DNA of 64,000 nucleotides from Aquibacillus halophilus (lineage in GTDB: Bacteria; Bacillota; Bacilli; Bacillales; Amphibacillaceae), in contig NZ_WJNG01000017.1 in the NCBI RefSeq assembly GCF_009649745.1, positions 1 through 64,000 on the forward strand, read 5' to 3'. Both the position numbers and the translations under genes were made by a program. The notes beneath the pieces were generated by a model. The model saw only the letters and a program-made list of their open reading frames with translations, did not search any database and was not told the origin of the DNA. Position 1 is the stretch's first letter. Every line of letters starts with the position of its first letter. Of this stretch, positions 55,294 through 63,955 are shown piece by piece.

Positions 55294-56763
55294 CTATGCA
55301 TTATATTTGATTAAGCAATGTTCTTTTGCGATTTCCAGGTCGCTATGCGGCACTTTTTCACTACCTACGATTTGATAATCTTCTTGGCCTTTGCCAGCAA
55401 AAATTATGATGTCTCCTGGTTCACTTAGATCAATTGCATGGGAGATTGCCTCTTTGCGATTTTCCATCAAAGTGTAGTTATCATGCAACATCCCTTTTTC
55501 CATATCCTTTAATATAACAGTGGGATCCTCATGACGAGGATCATTAATTGTTAGCACGACGTAATCAGCTGCTGATGCTTTTTCTGCCATAAACGGACGC
55601 TTAAAAGCATCCCTGTCACCACCAGTTCCAACTAAGAAAATCAGCCTGTTATCTTTGAAAGGTAGGACAGTATTAATCGATTTTTCAATAGCATCTGGTG
55701 TATGTGCGTAATCAATGTACATGGTTACGGGAGCATCTATTTCGACCTTCTCCATGCGACCGTTGATTGGCTTAAGGTCTTTTAGGGCGTCGACCAATTG
55801 TGATACAGGCGTTCCCTTTGCAAATAAGGCTGCCATTGCAGCTAAAATATTATAAACATTAAATTCACCCAGTAAACTCATTCTAATTTCAAATGTACCC
55901 TCAGGTGATTCTAAGGTGAATTGTGTTTGGTCTCTTTTGTAAGTTATTTTCTCTGCTCTAAAGTCTGCACCTTCTTGTAATCCATAAGAAATAACCTCAA
56001 AAGGTGACCAATAACTATAAATTCTGTACCATGGGTCATCTTGATTTAACACCAAATATTTATCTTGTGTTAAATCTTGCCCCAACTGAGCAAACAGAAG
56101 GCCTTTCACATACCCGTATTGTTCCATTGTTTCATGGTAATCCAAATGATCCTGGCTTAGGTTTGTAAAAACAACTACATCAAAGTCGATTCCCCATAAC
56201 CTTCCTTGTGATAAACCGTGAGAGGAAACCTCCATGATCATATGATCTATATTTTGTTTTACAGCTCGATCCAACAATCTTTGATTAGTTAGCACGTCAC
56301 AGGTTGTGTTTTCGGTAATTATTTGCTCTCCAGCAATCTCTAATCCAATTGTCCCTGCCAGAGCCGATTTTTCACCAATATTGCCCAAAAGAGAATGGAT
56401 TAGGTTTGTAACAGTGGTTTTTCCGTTTGTTCCAGTAACACCAATGACGCTTAGTTTCGATGAAGGATAATTGTAATATTTAGCTGCAAGGTGAGCAACT
56501 GCTTTAAATGTATCTTTGACTATGATTAATGTAGCTTGGGTTGAATCAACATCCAATTGCTTTTCAGCTACAATCACAGATGCTCCTTTTTCAATTGCCT
56601 CTTGATAAAAATCATGTCCATCTACAGTAAAGCCTCGAGTACAAATGAACAAGCTTCCTTGTTTAACTTCACGCGAATCGTTATAAATTCCACTGATTTT
56701 CTTTGGTAATACCCCAATTATCTGTTTTATTTTAAAGTAGGAAATTAGTTCGGAAGTATCCAT
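55294..56763 (-). CDS. MurE-type UDP-MurNAc-tripeptide ligase, probable paralogue
   Basis: A 489-residue Mur ligase that would add the third amino acid to UDP-MurNAc-L-Ala-D-Glu. Domains in order: N-terminal UDP-binding (DSREVKQGSLFICTRG), central ATPase with GVTGTNGKTT near residue 110 and the carbamylated-lysine region, and a C-terminal domain with FLVGTGGDRDAFKRP. The diaminopimelate motif DNPR is replaced by NDPR (INDPRHEDP), so amino-acid specificity is uncertain. The usual murE lies in the division cluster, absent here, so this is probably a second copy. It is downstream of mreBH. Confidence 0.87.
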   Translation of the reverse strand: MDTSELISYFKIKQIIGVLPKKISGIYNDSREVKQGSLFICTRGFTVDGHDFYQEAIEKGASVIVAEKQLDVDSTQATLIIVKDTFKAVAHLAAKYYNYPSSKLSVIGVTGTNGKTTVTNLIHSLLGNIGEKSALAGTIGLEIAGEQIITENTTCDVLTNQRLLDRAVKQNIDHMIMEVSSHGLSQGRLWGIDFDVVVFTNLSQDHLDYHETMEQYGYVKGLLFAQLGQDLTQDKYLVLNQDDPWYRIYSYWSPFEVISYGLQEGADFRAEKITYKRDQTQFTLESPEGTFEIRMSLLGEFNVYNILAAMAALFAKGTPVSQLVDALKDLKPINGRMEKVEIDAPVTMYIDYAHTPDAIEKSINTVLPFKDNRLIFLVGTGGDRDAFKRPFMAEKASAADYVVLTINDPRHEDPTVILKDMEKGMLHDNYTLMENRKEAISHAIDLSEPGDIIIFAGKGQEDYQIVGSEKVPHSDLEIAKEHCLIKYNA

Positions 56764-56911
56764 TGTTTAACCTCTCACTGTAATTATTGTGTAGTCTAGT
56801 TTGTCCATTTTCTAATTCTGTAGTACTAGAAATTTTTTCTTAATCAACCTCTAGACCGACTAATAATTTAGTATAAAAAAAATAATAACACAGCAACTAT
56901 TAATCCCAAAA

Positions 56912-56945
56912 GAAAAGACCTTAACTGATATGGGTTAAGGTCTCT
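56912..56945 (-). terminator. Intrinsic terminator of mreBH
   Basis: On the minus strand GAGACCTTAAC pairs with GTTAAGGTC around an 8-base loop, followed by TTTTCTTTT. Confidence 0.85.
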
Positions 56946-56949
56946 TGTC

Positions 56950-57957
56950 CTATTTGATAGCTTTTTGAAGCTTGTGAATCATCTTTAATGATCTTCCAGT
57001 ACCAATTGCTACGGATTCTAGAGGGTGTGGGGCTAGATGAACTGGTACGAATATTTCACTAGCTAGCCATTCTTGCATTCCTTTAAGCAGTGCACCGCCA
57101 CCAGTTAAAGTGACGCCTCGATCTACAATATCTCCACTTAGTTCTGGGGGACAGCTTTCCAGAGTCGAACGGACAGTATCTAAGATTGCTTCTAAAGATT
57201 CTCTGATAGCTTGTTGTATTTGAGTTGAAGTAACTGTGATTGTTTTTGGTAAACCAGTTACTAGGTCTCTTCCTCTTACATCCATTGATTGTTCTTCATG
57301 TTCAATCAGTGCATAACCAATCTCTATTTTTATGTTTTCAGCTGTTCGTTCACCAATTAAAATATTAAAATGTTTACGAATATAATGAATGATTTCTTCG
57401 TCCATTTTATCTCCACCTGTACGAACAGATTTACAAGATACAACGCCACCAAAGGAGATTATTCCAACTTCGCTTGTTCCTCCCCCAATATCGACAATAA
57501 CATTCGCGGTAGGCTCGTCAACAGGTAGATCTGCCCCAATTGCAGCTGCAATTGGTTCTTCGATTAAATGGACCTCTTTTGCGCCATAACTCTTAACGGC
57601 ATTATGGATAGCTCTACGTTCTACTGATGTACTGCCTGAAGGTGTACATACCACAACAGTAGGCTTTCTCATTGATACACCAACTATTTTGCTAACCTTT
57701 TTTAAAATTTCCTTTAGCATTTGAGCAGTAATATCATAATCGGCGATTACGCCGTCTTTTAAAGGTCGAATCGGCACGATATTTCTTGGTGTTTTCCCAA
57801 TCATTTCCTTAGCTTCTTTTCCAACTGCAACCACTTGATTCGTTCTAATATCTATTGCTACTACAGATGGTTCATTTAGTACAATTCCTTTTGATTTTGT
57901 ATAGACAAGTATATTTGCTGTACCTAGGTCAATACCTATTTCTGCATTTGAAAACAT
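56950..57957 (-). CDS. mreBH: Rod-shape actin homologue MreBH
   Basis: A 335-residue bacterial actin, the exact length of B. subtilis MreBH. It guides lateral wall synthesis and the LytE hydrolase along the cell cylinder. Motifs are phosphate-1 [24 protein letters not shown], phosphate-2 [12 protein letters not shown], adenosine-site [10 protein letters not shown], and GIGRS-type [26 protein letters not shown], in parts, is the MreBH rather than MreB start. The ATG at 57957 follows GGAGGAAAC; an ATG at 58008 has no site. The MurE-type gene lies downstream after a terminator. Confidence 0.94.
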   Translation of the reverse strand: MFSNAEIGIDLGTANILVYTKSKGIVLNEPSVVAIDIRTNQVVAVGKEAKEMIGKTPRNIVPIRPLKDGVIADYDITAQMLKEILKKVSKIVGVSMRKPTVVVCTPSGSTSVERRAIHNAVKSYGAKEVHLIEEPIAAAIGADLPVDEPTANVIVDIGGGTSEVGIISFGGVVSCKSVRTGGDKMDEEIIHYIRKHFNILIGERTAENIKIEIGYALIEHEEQSMDVRGRDLVTGLPKTITVTSTQIQQAIRESLEAILDTVRSTLESCPPELSGDIVDRGVTLTGGGALLKGMQEWLASEIFVPVHLAPHPLESVAIGTGRSLKMIHKLQKAIK

Positions 57958-58095
57958 GTGATAGTTTCCTCCATCGATGTGAATTTTTCTATTTATAGCA
58001 TTTCTCATTTTACCAGACTTTTATGGGGGTAGAGGTATTAGTAAAAAATGGGAAATAATTTGTAGTGTGGAATTCCTTATATTAAAGCGGGCTAA

Positions 58096-58145
58096 ATTCC
58101 CGAGGGAATGTTCCTCTAGTATAATGATTTTGTCTTAGTTGACAA
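58096..58145 (-). promoter_or_regulatory. Probable mreBH promoter with palindromic site
   Basis: On the minus strand TTGTCA (58145-58140) and TATACT (58123-58118) have a 16-base spacer. Immediately after the expected start lies ATTCCCGAGGGAAT (58096-58109), two 6-base inverted arms around a 2-base centre. It is placed like an operator and resembles the palindrome upstream of rlmCD. In B. subtilis mreBH is SigI-dependent; I see no SigI-type promoter here. Confidence 0.45.
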
Positions 58146-58178
58146 ATCCTAAAAAAGATCACTAAAGTTTCTAATTCA

Positions 58179-58209
58179 TAAAAAAGCAGGACACTTAAGT
58201 TCCTGCTTT
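58179..58209 (-). terminator. Intrinsic terminator of the DUF2639 gene
   Basis: On the minus strand AAAGCAGGA pairs with TCCTGCTTT around a 9-base loop, followed by Ts. Confidence 0.85.
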
Positions 58210-58228
58210 AGTAAATTAAATAATAAAA

Positions 58229-58360
58229 TTAGTCTTTTTTTTCATCCAATAGGTTTGCAAGTATGTGCGTTTTATACTTTTCAATTTTGCGTCCTTCTAA
58301 ATGACGCACACCTATATTTTTTAGTTCCTCTACATACCAACCTTTGCTTCCTACATGCAT
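58229..58360 (-). CDS. yflJ: DUF2639 family small protein YflJ
   Basis: A 43-residue basic protein beginning MHVGSKGWYVEELKNIGV and continuing LEGRKIEKYKTHILANL, close to B. subtilis YflJ (DUF2639). Function is unknown. AGGATGATAGG lies upstream of the ATG. It is divergent from the MOSC gene, as yflJ and yflK are neighbours in B. subtilis. It is often missed because of its size. Confidence 0.83.
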   Translation of the reverse strand: MHVGSKGWYVEELKNIGVRHLEGRKIEKYKTHILANLLDEKKD

Positions 58361-58525
58361 TCCTATCATCCTTTCCATCTATTGAATATTTCATGCAGAA
58401 GCCATTGTAACATTGTGAAAATTTATATGGAAGTCAAAAGTTCAACTTTCCCTCCATATTATATATAATGTGATGTAGGATGTTACATAAAATTTTTCGC
58501 AGTGAAAATTAAGGAGGATGATCGG

Positions 58526-59176
58526 ATGAAATGTCAACTGCTCTCTTTAAACATAGGTGTTCCAAAAATTTACTCTTTTAATGGTAAACAATTGCATACT
58601 GGCTTTATAAAGGAGTCACAGGATGAATCCATATGGTTGTCAAAAATTGGATTCGAAGGTGATGGACAAGCAGATCAGAAAAATCATGGCGGTGAGGACA
58701 AGGCGCTGCTTATGTACAGTTATCATCATTATAATTATTGGGAAAAACGATATAACCGGGAGTTTAATGTCCCTTCCTTTGGTGAGAATGTTACAATAAA
58801 CCATCTGTCGGAAGACCAAATTCACCTAGGAGATATATTTGCATTGGGTAACGCTATCGTTCAAGTTAGTCAACCGAGAAACCCTTGTTACAAAATCGCA
58901 GAGGTTCACCAGTTGAAGGATATTCCCGCTGTAGTAACCGAAACTGGATATAGCGGTTATTATTTTAGAGTTTTACGGGAAGGGTTTGTAACTAACAACG
59001 ATTACTTGGAACTGATTGAAAAGGATCCAAACGAAATAAGTATTTCATTCGTTCATCAAACTCTTTTTCATCTAAAAGATGATATCGAAAGAATTAATAC
59101 TATTCTAAAGGTCGAAGCGATTGCAACGTCACTTCGAAAAACGTTAGAAAACCGTTTGGATAAACTTACTGTTTAG
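58526..59176 (+). CDS. yflK: MOSC-domain protein YflK
   Basis: A 216-residue protein of the MOSC domain family (molybdenum-cofactor sulfurase C-terminal type, YiiM group). Conserved parts are GFEGDGQADQKNHGGEDKALLMYS, PSFGENVTI, GDIFALGNAIVQVSQPRNPCYKI with its conserved cysteine, and GYSGYYFRVL. Relatives detoxify N-hydroxylated compounds together with a molybdoenzyme; the molybdenum genes at 2.7-5.5 kb would be consistent. AAGGAGGATGAT precedes the ATG at 58526. Confidence 0.88.
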   Translation: MKCQLLSLNIGVPKIYSFNGKQLHTGFIKESQDESIWLSKIGFEGDGQADQKNHGGEDKALLMYSYHHYNYWEKRYNREFNVPSFGENVTINHLSEDQIHLGDIFALGNAIVQVSQPRNPCYKIAEVHQLKDIPAVVTETGYSGYYFRVLREGFVTNNDYLELIEKDPNEISISFVHQTLFHLKDDIERINTILKVEAIATSLRKTLENRLDKLTV

Positions 59177-59237
59177 CAGTGAAAATCCAAATCATATACT
59201 CGTAACGAAAACTTAAAGATTTAAAGGAGTGTCTATA

Positions 59238-59906
59238 ATGTGTGGTCGTTTCACACTAAATGCAAGTGAGTTAGAAATTCTAGATGAATATAACTTAGAA
59301 GACACAATCCAATCCCATACACCTAGGTTTAACATAGCTCCAGGTCAAAACATTTTGGCGATTATCCATGATGGAAACAAAAGAAGAGCGGGATTTCTAA
59401 AATGGGGGCTTGTTCCATTTTGGGCTAAAGATCCGAAAATCGGCTATAAAATGATTAATGCAAGAAGTGAGACTGCACATGAGAAGCCAAGCTTTAAGAA
59501 TTTATTAGCAAGTAAACGATGTTTAATTATTGCGGATAGCTTCTATGAATGGCAAAAAAGCGAAAGCGGTAAACAACCAAAACGTATTTCCCTAAACGAC
59601 AGAAAGCTTTTTACTTTCGCTGGACTATGGGACAAGTGGGAAGGTGACGAACAATCATTGTACACATGCACAATTCTTACCAAGCAAGCCAATGAATTCA
59701 TGAGCCCGATCCATGATCGGATGCCGGTTATCTTGCCAAAGGAAAAGGAAGATCAATGGATAGAACCAATCAAACGGAATCCAGCAGATGTTCACGAATT
59801 TTTGATAAATACATCAATGGAACAGTTAACCTCTTATAACGTAAGTGATATCGTGAACTCCGTTAAAAATGAAGATGAAGCCTGTATCAAACCACTAACA
59901 TCATAG
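59238..59906 (+). CDS. SOS response-associated peptidase (SRAP/YedK family)
   Basis: A 222-residue protein of the HMCES/YedK family, which shields abasic sites in single-stranded DNA by forming a covalent link. The catalytic Cys2 is exposed after Met removal (MCGRFTL). NARSETAHEKPSF, YEWQK and the active-site histidine in SPIHDRMPVIL are all present. The ATG at 59238 is required to place Cys at position 2; AAAGGAGTG lies upstream, and an upstream in-frame ATG should be ignored. It is probably induced by DNA damage, but I do not see a LexA box. Confidence 0.93.
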   Translation: MCGRFTLNASELEILDEYNLEDTIQSHTPRFNIAPGQNILAIIHDGNKRRAGFLKWGLVPFWAKDPKIGYKMINARSETAHEKPSFKNLLASKRCLIIADSFYEWQKSESGKQPKRISLNDRKLFTFAGLWDKWEGDEQSLYTCTILTKQANEFMSPIHDRMPVILPKEKEDQWIEPIKRNPADVHEFLINTSMEQLTSYNVSDIVNSVKNEDEACIKPLTS

Positions 59907-59915
59907 AAGAACAAT

Positions 59916-59945
59916 AAAACAGAGACCTAATGGCCTCTGTTTTAA
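59916..59945 (+). terminator. Intrinsic terminator of the SRAP gene
   Basis: AAAACAGAG pairs with CTCTGTTTT around a 10-base loop, with T and A flanks. Confidence 0.85.
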
Positions 59946-59959
59946 ATGGCTTATTTCTA

Positions 59960-60185
59960 TAAGATTGTTGTTTGTGACACAAAATCAATAGAATCCGACG
60001 TAACTTACATCTATTTATTCATCATTTATATAAGCTTTCTACAATCGCTTCGGCAAAAAACTTCGCTTTCCGTGGGCACGGCCTTAGCCTCCTCGTAGAA
60101 AACCGCTACTGCGGGGTCTTCGGACTCGCGCTGTTCCCACAGGAGTCTACGTTTTTTGCCTACGCTGTTAACAGCGATCTGATTA
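59960..60185 (-). repeat. Dispersed intergenic repeat, family B
   Basis: Starts with the arm AAGATTGTTGTTTGTGACAC and AATCCGACGTAACTTA. The core, read on the minus strand, has AACGTAGACTCCTGTGGGAA, CAGCGCGAGTCCGAAGACCCC, CGAGGAGGCTAAGGCCGTGCC and CACGGAAAGCGAAG, as at 42661-42910. With the next repeat it fills the 580-base gap between the SRAP and symporter genes. Confidence 0.85.
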
Positions 60186-60254
60186 TCGAGGGAAAAATCT
60201 TGGTTGTATCTTGAGAGAATTTCCCACTCTTGAAATCATAGCTATTTAAAATTT

Positions 60255-60480
60255 GTTGAACTAAACTACGCTAGTTTTGGACTATCCATCTCTCTTTCAT
60301 TATTGTTGTAAATAAGATAGTGATTGGAGCGGAGGGCAGTCAACTCCTGCGGGAAAGCGACGGCTGAAAATCCCGCAGGAAGTGGGTTGCTTCCGAGGAA
60401 GTTGAAGCGTTGCCCGCGGAAAGCGACTGCCTGGAGCGCAAATCAACTAGTAGCTACGTAACGTCGCTTTTTATATCAAC
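60255..60480 (+). repeat. Dispersed intergenic repeat, family A
   Basis: The intact counterpart of the copy at 42306-42580, in opposite orientation: CCATCTCTCTTTCAT, GTTGTAAATAAGAT, GTGATTGGAGCGG, AAAATCCCGCAGGAAGTGG, GAAGTTGAAGCGTTGCCCGC, AAGCGACTGCC, AACTAGTAGCTACG. Internal arms such as CCGCGGAAAGCGACTGCC and GGCAGTCAACTCCTGCGGG make it imperfectly palindromic. Confidence 0.88.
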
Positions 60481-60488
60481 TGCGAATA

Positions 60489-61862
60489 TTAAGAACTGAC
60501 TTGTTTTCTGGAAAGTTCTTTTTCCTCTTTCGCAACCTTTAAAAATTTTCTGGTTTCAGCAACAACAACACCAGATAGTCCTAGAAGACCAATTAAGTTC
60601 GGTACGGCCATTAAACCATTCATAATATCAGCTATACCCCAGATAACGTCTAGAGTCTCTACAGCGCCATAGAAAACGAGTAGGATGAAAAGAGCGCGAT
60701 AGTATGGAATTAATTTCTCATCGAATAGGTAGCTAAAGCATTTTTCACCATAGTAAGACCAGCCAACGATAGTTGAAAATGCGAAGAAAATAGTACCAAT
60801 CGTTACAATATAAGTACCAGTATCACCTAAAAATACGGCAAAGGAAGCAGAAGTTAATTCAGCTCCGTTTAGTCCACCTGCATATAGGTTGCCCATTACT
60901 AAAGTAATACCTGTGATGGAACAAACAATAATAGTATCTATAAATACTTGAGTCATAGATACTAATGCTTGGCGACCTGGGTAATCTGTTCTTGCTGCAG
61001 CAGCAGCGATTGGCGCCGAACCTAAACCAGCTTCATTGGAGAATACCCCACGTGCCACACCATAGCGGATCGCTGTACCTAAGAGACCGCCGCCAACGGC
61101 ACTTCCGGTAAATGCATCTGAAAATATAAGTCCAATTGCGCTAGGAACAAGCTCGAAATTCATAATAATAATAATAAGTCCACCAAGTACATAGAAAGCG
61201 GCCATAATAGGAACAAAGAACGAAGTAACACGTCCTATACTTTTAATACCGCCTAAAATAACTAGCCCTGCTAGGACAGCTAAAACAATTCCTGTACCCC
61301 ATTTAGGTACGCTAAAAGAAGCATTTAGTACGTCGGAAACTGTATTAGACTGCACCATATTTCCAATTCCAAATGCAGCGAAAGCACCAAACACTGCAAA
61401 AGTAATACCAAGCCACTTGGCATTTAATCCTTTTTCTAAGTAATACATCGGTCCGCCAGAAATTTCACCTTTAGCATTGGTGACACGGTACTTAACTGCA
61501 AGAATTGCTTCGGCATATTTAGTTGCCATTCCTAAGAATGCTGTTACCCACATCCAAAGAACTGCACCAGGTCCACCTAAAACTACTGCGGTAGCAACAC
61601 CGGCTATATTCCCTGTCCCGATAGTGGCGGCCATCGCGGTGGTCAAAGCTTGATAATGGGTGATGTCTCCTTTGGACTTCTTATCTTGCCTTGAAGGGCT
61701 AAAAGCAAGTTTTAGTGCATATGGTAAAGCTCTAACCTGGAGAAAACCTAGTCTAAGAGTGAGATAAAGTCCAGTTCCCACAAGTAGAATTAGAAGTGGC
61801 GGTCCCCATACATAGCCACTAATCTGACTAACTACCTCTAATAATGTTCTTTCTTCTCCCAA
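60489..61862 (-). CDS. Sodium:alanine symporter (AGCS family)
   Basis: A 457-residue membrane protein with about 11 helices, of the alanine-or-glycine:cation symporter family (AlsT/AgcS type). Typical segments are YVWGPPLLILLVGTGLYLTLR at the N-terminus, MAATIGTGNIAGVATA, GGPGAVLWMWVTAFLGMATKYAE, ISGGPMYYLEKGL, and RGVFSNEAGLGSAPIAAAAART. It imports alanine or glycine with sodium. GGAGGCA lies upstream of the ATG. It is monocistronic, ending next to family A repeat DNA. Confidence 0.92.
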   Translation of the reverse strand: MGEERTLLEVVSQISGYVWGPPLLILLVGTGLYLTLRLGFLQVRALPYALKLAFSPSRQDKKSKGDITHYQALTTAMAATIGTGNIAGVATAVVLGGPGAVLWMWVTAFLGMATKYAEAILAVKYRVTNAKGEISGGPMYYLEKGLNAKWLGITFAVFGAFAAFGIGNMVQSNTVSDVLNASFSVPKWGTGIVLAVLAGLVILGGIKSIGRVTSFFVPIMAAFYVLGGLIIIIMNFELVPSAIGLIFSDAFTGSAVGGGLLGTAIRYGVARGVFSNEAGLGSAPIAAAAARTDYPGRQALVSMTQVFIDTIIVCSITGITLVMGNLYAGGLNGAELTSASFAVFLGDTGTYIVTIGTIFFAFSTIVGWSYYGEKCFSYLFDEKLIPYYRALFILLVFYGAVETLDVIWGIADIMNGLMAVPNLIGLLGLSGVVVAETRKFLKVAKEEKELSRKQVSS

Positions 61863-62118
61863 ATAAATGCCTCCTTCAAAAGATTTAATATTGTTTCTAA
61901 TTTAAATTTTCTAAAAATTGGAAGTAAAAGTCAATAAGAATTTTAAAAAAGTACAGGTTAGTTAATATCCTTTGACTTAGTTACGGTAAATCTATTGTTG
62001 ACCTCTTCTAGATGAGGTTCAAGTCTTTGTTTCGCTTATCAATCACTAAGTTTTCTTTCTAACTTTCGTATATGTATAATATATATAAGTAGAACAATGT
62101 GGGAAGGTGTTTGATCAT

Positions 62119-62610
62119 ATGATTAAGGTACTTTTTTTATGCTTAGGAAACATTTGTAGGTCTCCTATGGCTGAAGCTATATTTCGTGATCTAATCCATA
62201 AGCAGGATTTGGACAAACAACTCTATGTAGATTCAGCAGGAATTGGCCATTGGCACAGTGGAAATCCTCCACATCAAGGTACTAGAGATATACTAGATAA
62301 ACAGGCCATTTCATATAAAGGAATAAAAGCAAGACAGATAGAGAAAAATGATTGGGATGATTTTGATTACATTATTGCAATGGACGATAGTAATATCGAA
62401 GCTTTGGAAACCAGTCGTAATCAATATAAAAATGTCAAGGTTTTAAAACTAATGGATTTCGTAGAAAATCCGTTAGAAAATAATGTTCCTGATCCTTACT
62501 TTACTAATAATTTTGACTATACTTATGAGCTAATTAACCAAGGATGTAAGGAACTATTAGAACAATTAAAACAAGAACATACTTTAAAAGGGGTGAAATC
62601 CAATGGCTAA
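62119..62610 (+). CDS. yfkJ: Low-molecular-weight protein-tyrosine phosphatase YfkJ
   Basis: A 163-residue phosphatase. The P-loop CLGNICRS (C8-x5-R14) directly follows the first beta strand MIKVLFL, and the general acid is in VPDPYF. I use the ATG at 62119; the GTG at 62107 would add four residues and lies within the ribosome binding region (GGAAGGTG). In B. subtilis YfkJ is a stress-linked tyrosine phosphatase. Its stop overlaps the next gene by 8 bases, so yfkJ, yfkI and yfkH form an operon, as in that species. Confidence 0.92.
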   Translation: MIKVLFLCLGNICRSPMAEAIFRDLIHKQDLDKQLYVDSAGIGHWHSGNPPHQGTRDILDKQAISYKGIKARQIEKNDWDDFDYIIAMDDSNIEALETSRNQYKNVKVLKLMDFVENPLENNVPDPYFTNNFDYTYELINQGCKELLEQLKQEHTLKGVKSNG

Positions 62611-62923
62611 ACATAAGCTTATAAAAGGGGTTGTCATAGGAGGAGTGATTGGTGGATTGGCAACGATGCTTGATCGAAACACCAGAGATGAGACCTTAAA
62701 CAAATTAAAAACTGCTGGTCAAACGGCAAATAGCTACGTTAAACACCCTTCAGCAGCATTTTATAGCATCCGTAGTTGTTATGAAAGTATGTCAACTGAT
62801 TTAACAACTGGAATAAATAGTGCATTAACTATCTTGACTCAGGTTCAAGAAACTTTAGATTCCGTGAGTAAAACAAAATTACCAGTTGATCAACCGACTC
62901 AAATAGTAGAGACTGAAAAATAA
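62603..62923 (+). CDS. yfkI: YfkI-like protein
   Basis: A 106-residue protein with a basic start, a glycine-rich hydrophobic segment (VVIGGVIGGLATML) that could insert in the membrane, and an amphipathic remainder. This recalls YtxH-type stress proteins. Identification rests mostly on position between yfkJ and yfkH and on size. AAAAGGGGTG precedes the ATG, which overlaps the end of yfkJ. Confidence 0.75.
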   Translation: MAKHKLIKGVVIGGVIGGLATMLDRNTRDETLNKLKTAGQTANSYVKHPSAAFYSIRSCYESMSTDLTTGINSALTILTQVQETLDSVSKTKLPVDQPTQIVETEK

Positions 62924-62953
62924 ATAAATATAAGGGGAGAGGAGAGGAGAGAT

Positions 62954-63796
62954 GTGCAAGAAGCACTTAACTTCGTAAAACAATTATTTAAAAGAATGAT
63001 GGATGACGATGTATTTGGCTTATCGGCACAACTATCCTATTTCTTTTTGTTATCTTTGTTTCCATTCATGCTATTCTTAGTAACGCTATTAGGTTTTTTG
63101 CCTTTACCAGAGGTAGATATTATGAATTTTATCGAAGACTACGCTCCGGCTGAGACTGCTACACTCATTAATGAAAATGTAAACATGATAGTTACCGAAA
63201 GAAATGGTGGCCTGCTTTCTATTGGGCTAATCGGTACTCTTTGGTCTGCATCGAATGGAATCAATGCAATTATGCGGGCATTCAATGCTGCTTATAATGT
63301 TGAGGAAAATCGATCGTTTGTAATTTCTAGACTTATAGCGATCGTGCTAACTATAGCAATGCTAATAGTTATTATCATTGCCTTCTTATTACCGATTTTC
63401 GGTAAGGCAATTGGTGTTTATTTGTTTTCATTCTTTGGCCTTTCCGAAGGGTTCTTGCAAACATGGAACACACTGAGATGGGTTATTTCTTCAGTAGTAT
63501 TCTTTCTTGTCCTACTTGCATTATATATACTCGCGCCAAATAAAAAGGTGAACATAAAGAACGTGGCAATTGGAGCAATATTCGCTACGATATGCTGGCA
63601 ACTTGTTTCATTACTATTTTCTTATTACGTTAATACAATCGGGAATTATTCTGCTATGTACGGAAGTCTTGGTGGGGTAATTGTCTTGATGATTTGGTTT
63701 TACATTTCAGGAATTATTATTATTACTGGTGGAGAAATAAATGCTTTGTTAAAGCATCGTGGCATAACAACCTCTGCAAACCATAAAGTGACTTAA
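62954..63796 (+). CDS. yfkH: YihY/BrkB family membrane protein YfkH
   Basis: A 280-residue membrane protein with six predicted helices. LSYFFLLSLFPFMLFLVTLLGFLP, GTLWSASNGINAIMRAFNAAYNV, and the C-terminal YGSLGGVIVLMIWFYISGIIIITGGEINAL (in parts) are the hallmarks of the YihY/BrkB family. The earlier label ribonuclease BN is a misnomer; the function is unknown, perhaps transport. The start is a GTG at 62954, with GAGGAGAGGAGAG upstream. It is last in the yfkJIH operon. Confidence 0.9.
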   Translation: MQEALNFVKQLFKRMMDDDVFGLSAQLSYFFLLSLFPFMLFLVTLLGFLPLPEVDIMNFIEDYAPAETATLINENVNMIVTERNGGLLSIGLIGTLWSASNGINAIMRAFNAAYNVEENRSFVISRLIAIVLTIAMLIVIIIAFLLPIFGKAIGVYLFSFFGLSEGFLQTWNTLRWVISSVVFFLVLLALYILAPNKKVNIKNVAIGAIFATICWQLVSLLFSYYVNTIGNYSAMYGSLGGVIVLMIWFYISGIIIITGGEINALLKHRGITTSANHKVT

Positions 63797-63824
63797 TGTT
63801 TAGGTTCAGTATTCGTGTGGAAAT

Positions 63825-63955
63825 TAAAGGCTGTTTTCTGAAAGATTGTTGTTTTTGACACAAAGTCTATATACTGCGACGTAACTTACACCACTGCGGG
63901 AAGCGACTACCTGGAGCGGAAATCAACATAGCAGTTACGTCGCATTTTTAATCAA
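63825..63955 (+). repeat. Composite short repeat: family B arm with family A end
   Basis: The left arm AAAGATTGTTGTTTTTGACAC and CTGCGACGTAACTTACA matches the family B arm at 59960. The right part, GCGGGAAGCGACTACCTGGAG then CGGAAATCAACATAG, matches the end of family A at 60420-60470. TGCGACGTAACT (63875-63886) and AGTTACGTCGCA (63933-63944) are perfect inverted 12-mers, so the unit is a 70-base hairpin. Confidence 0.8.
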
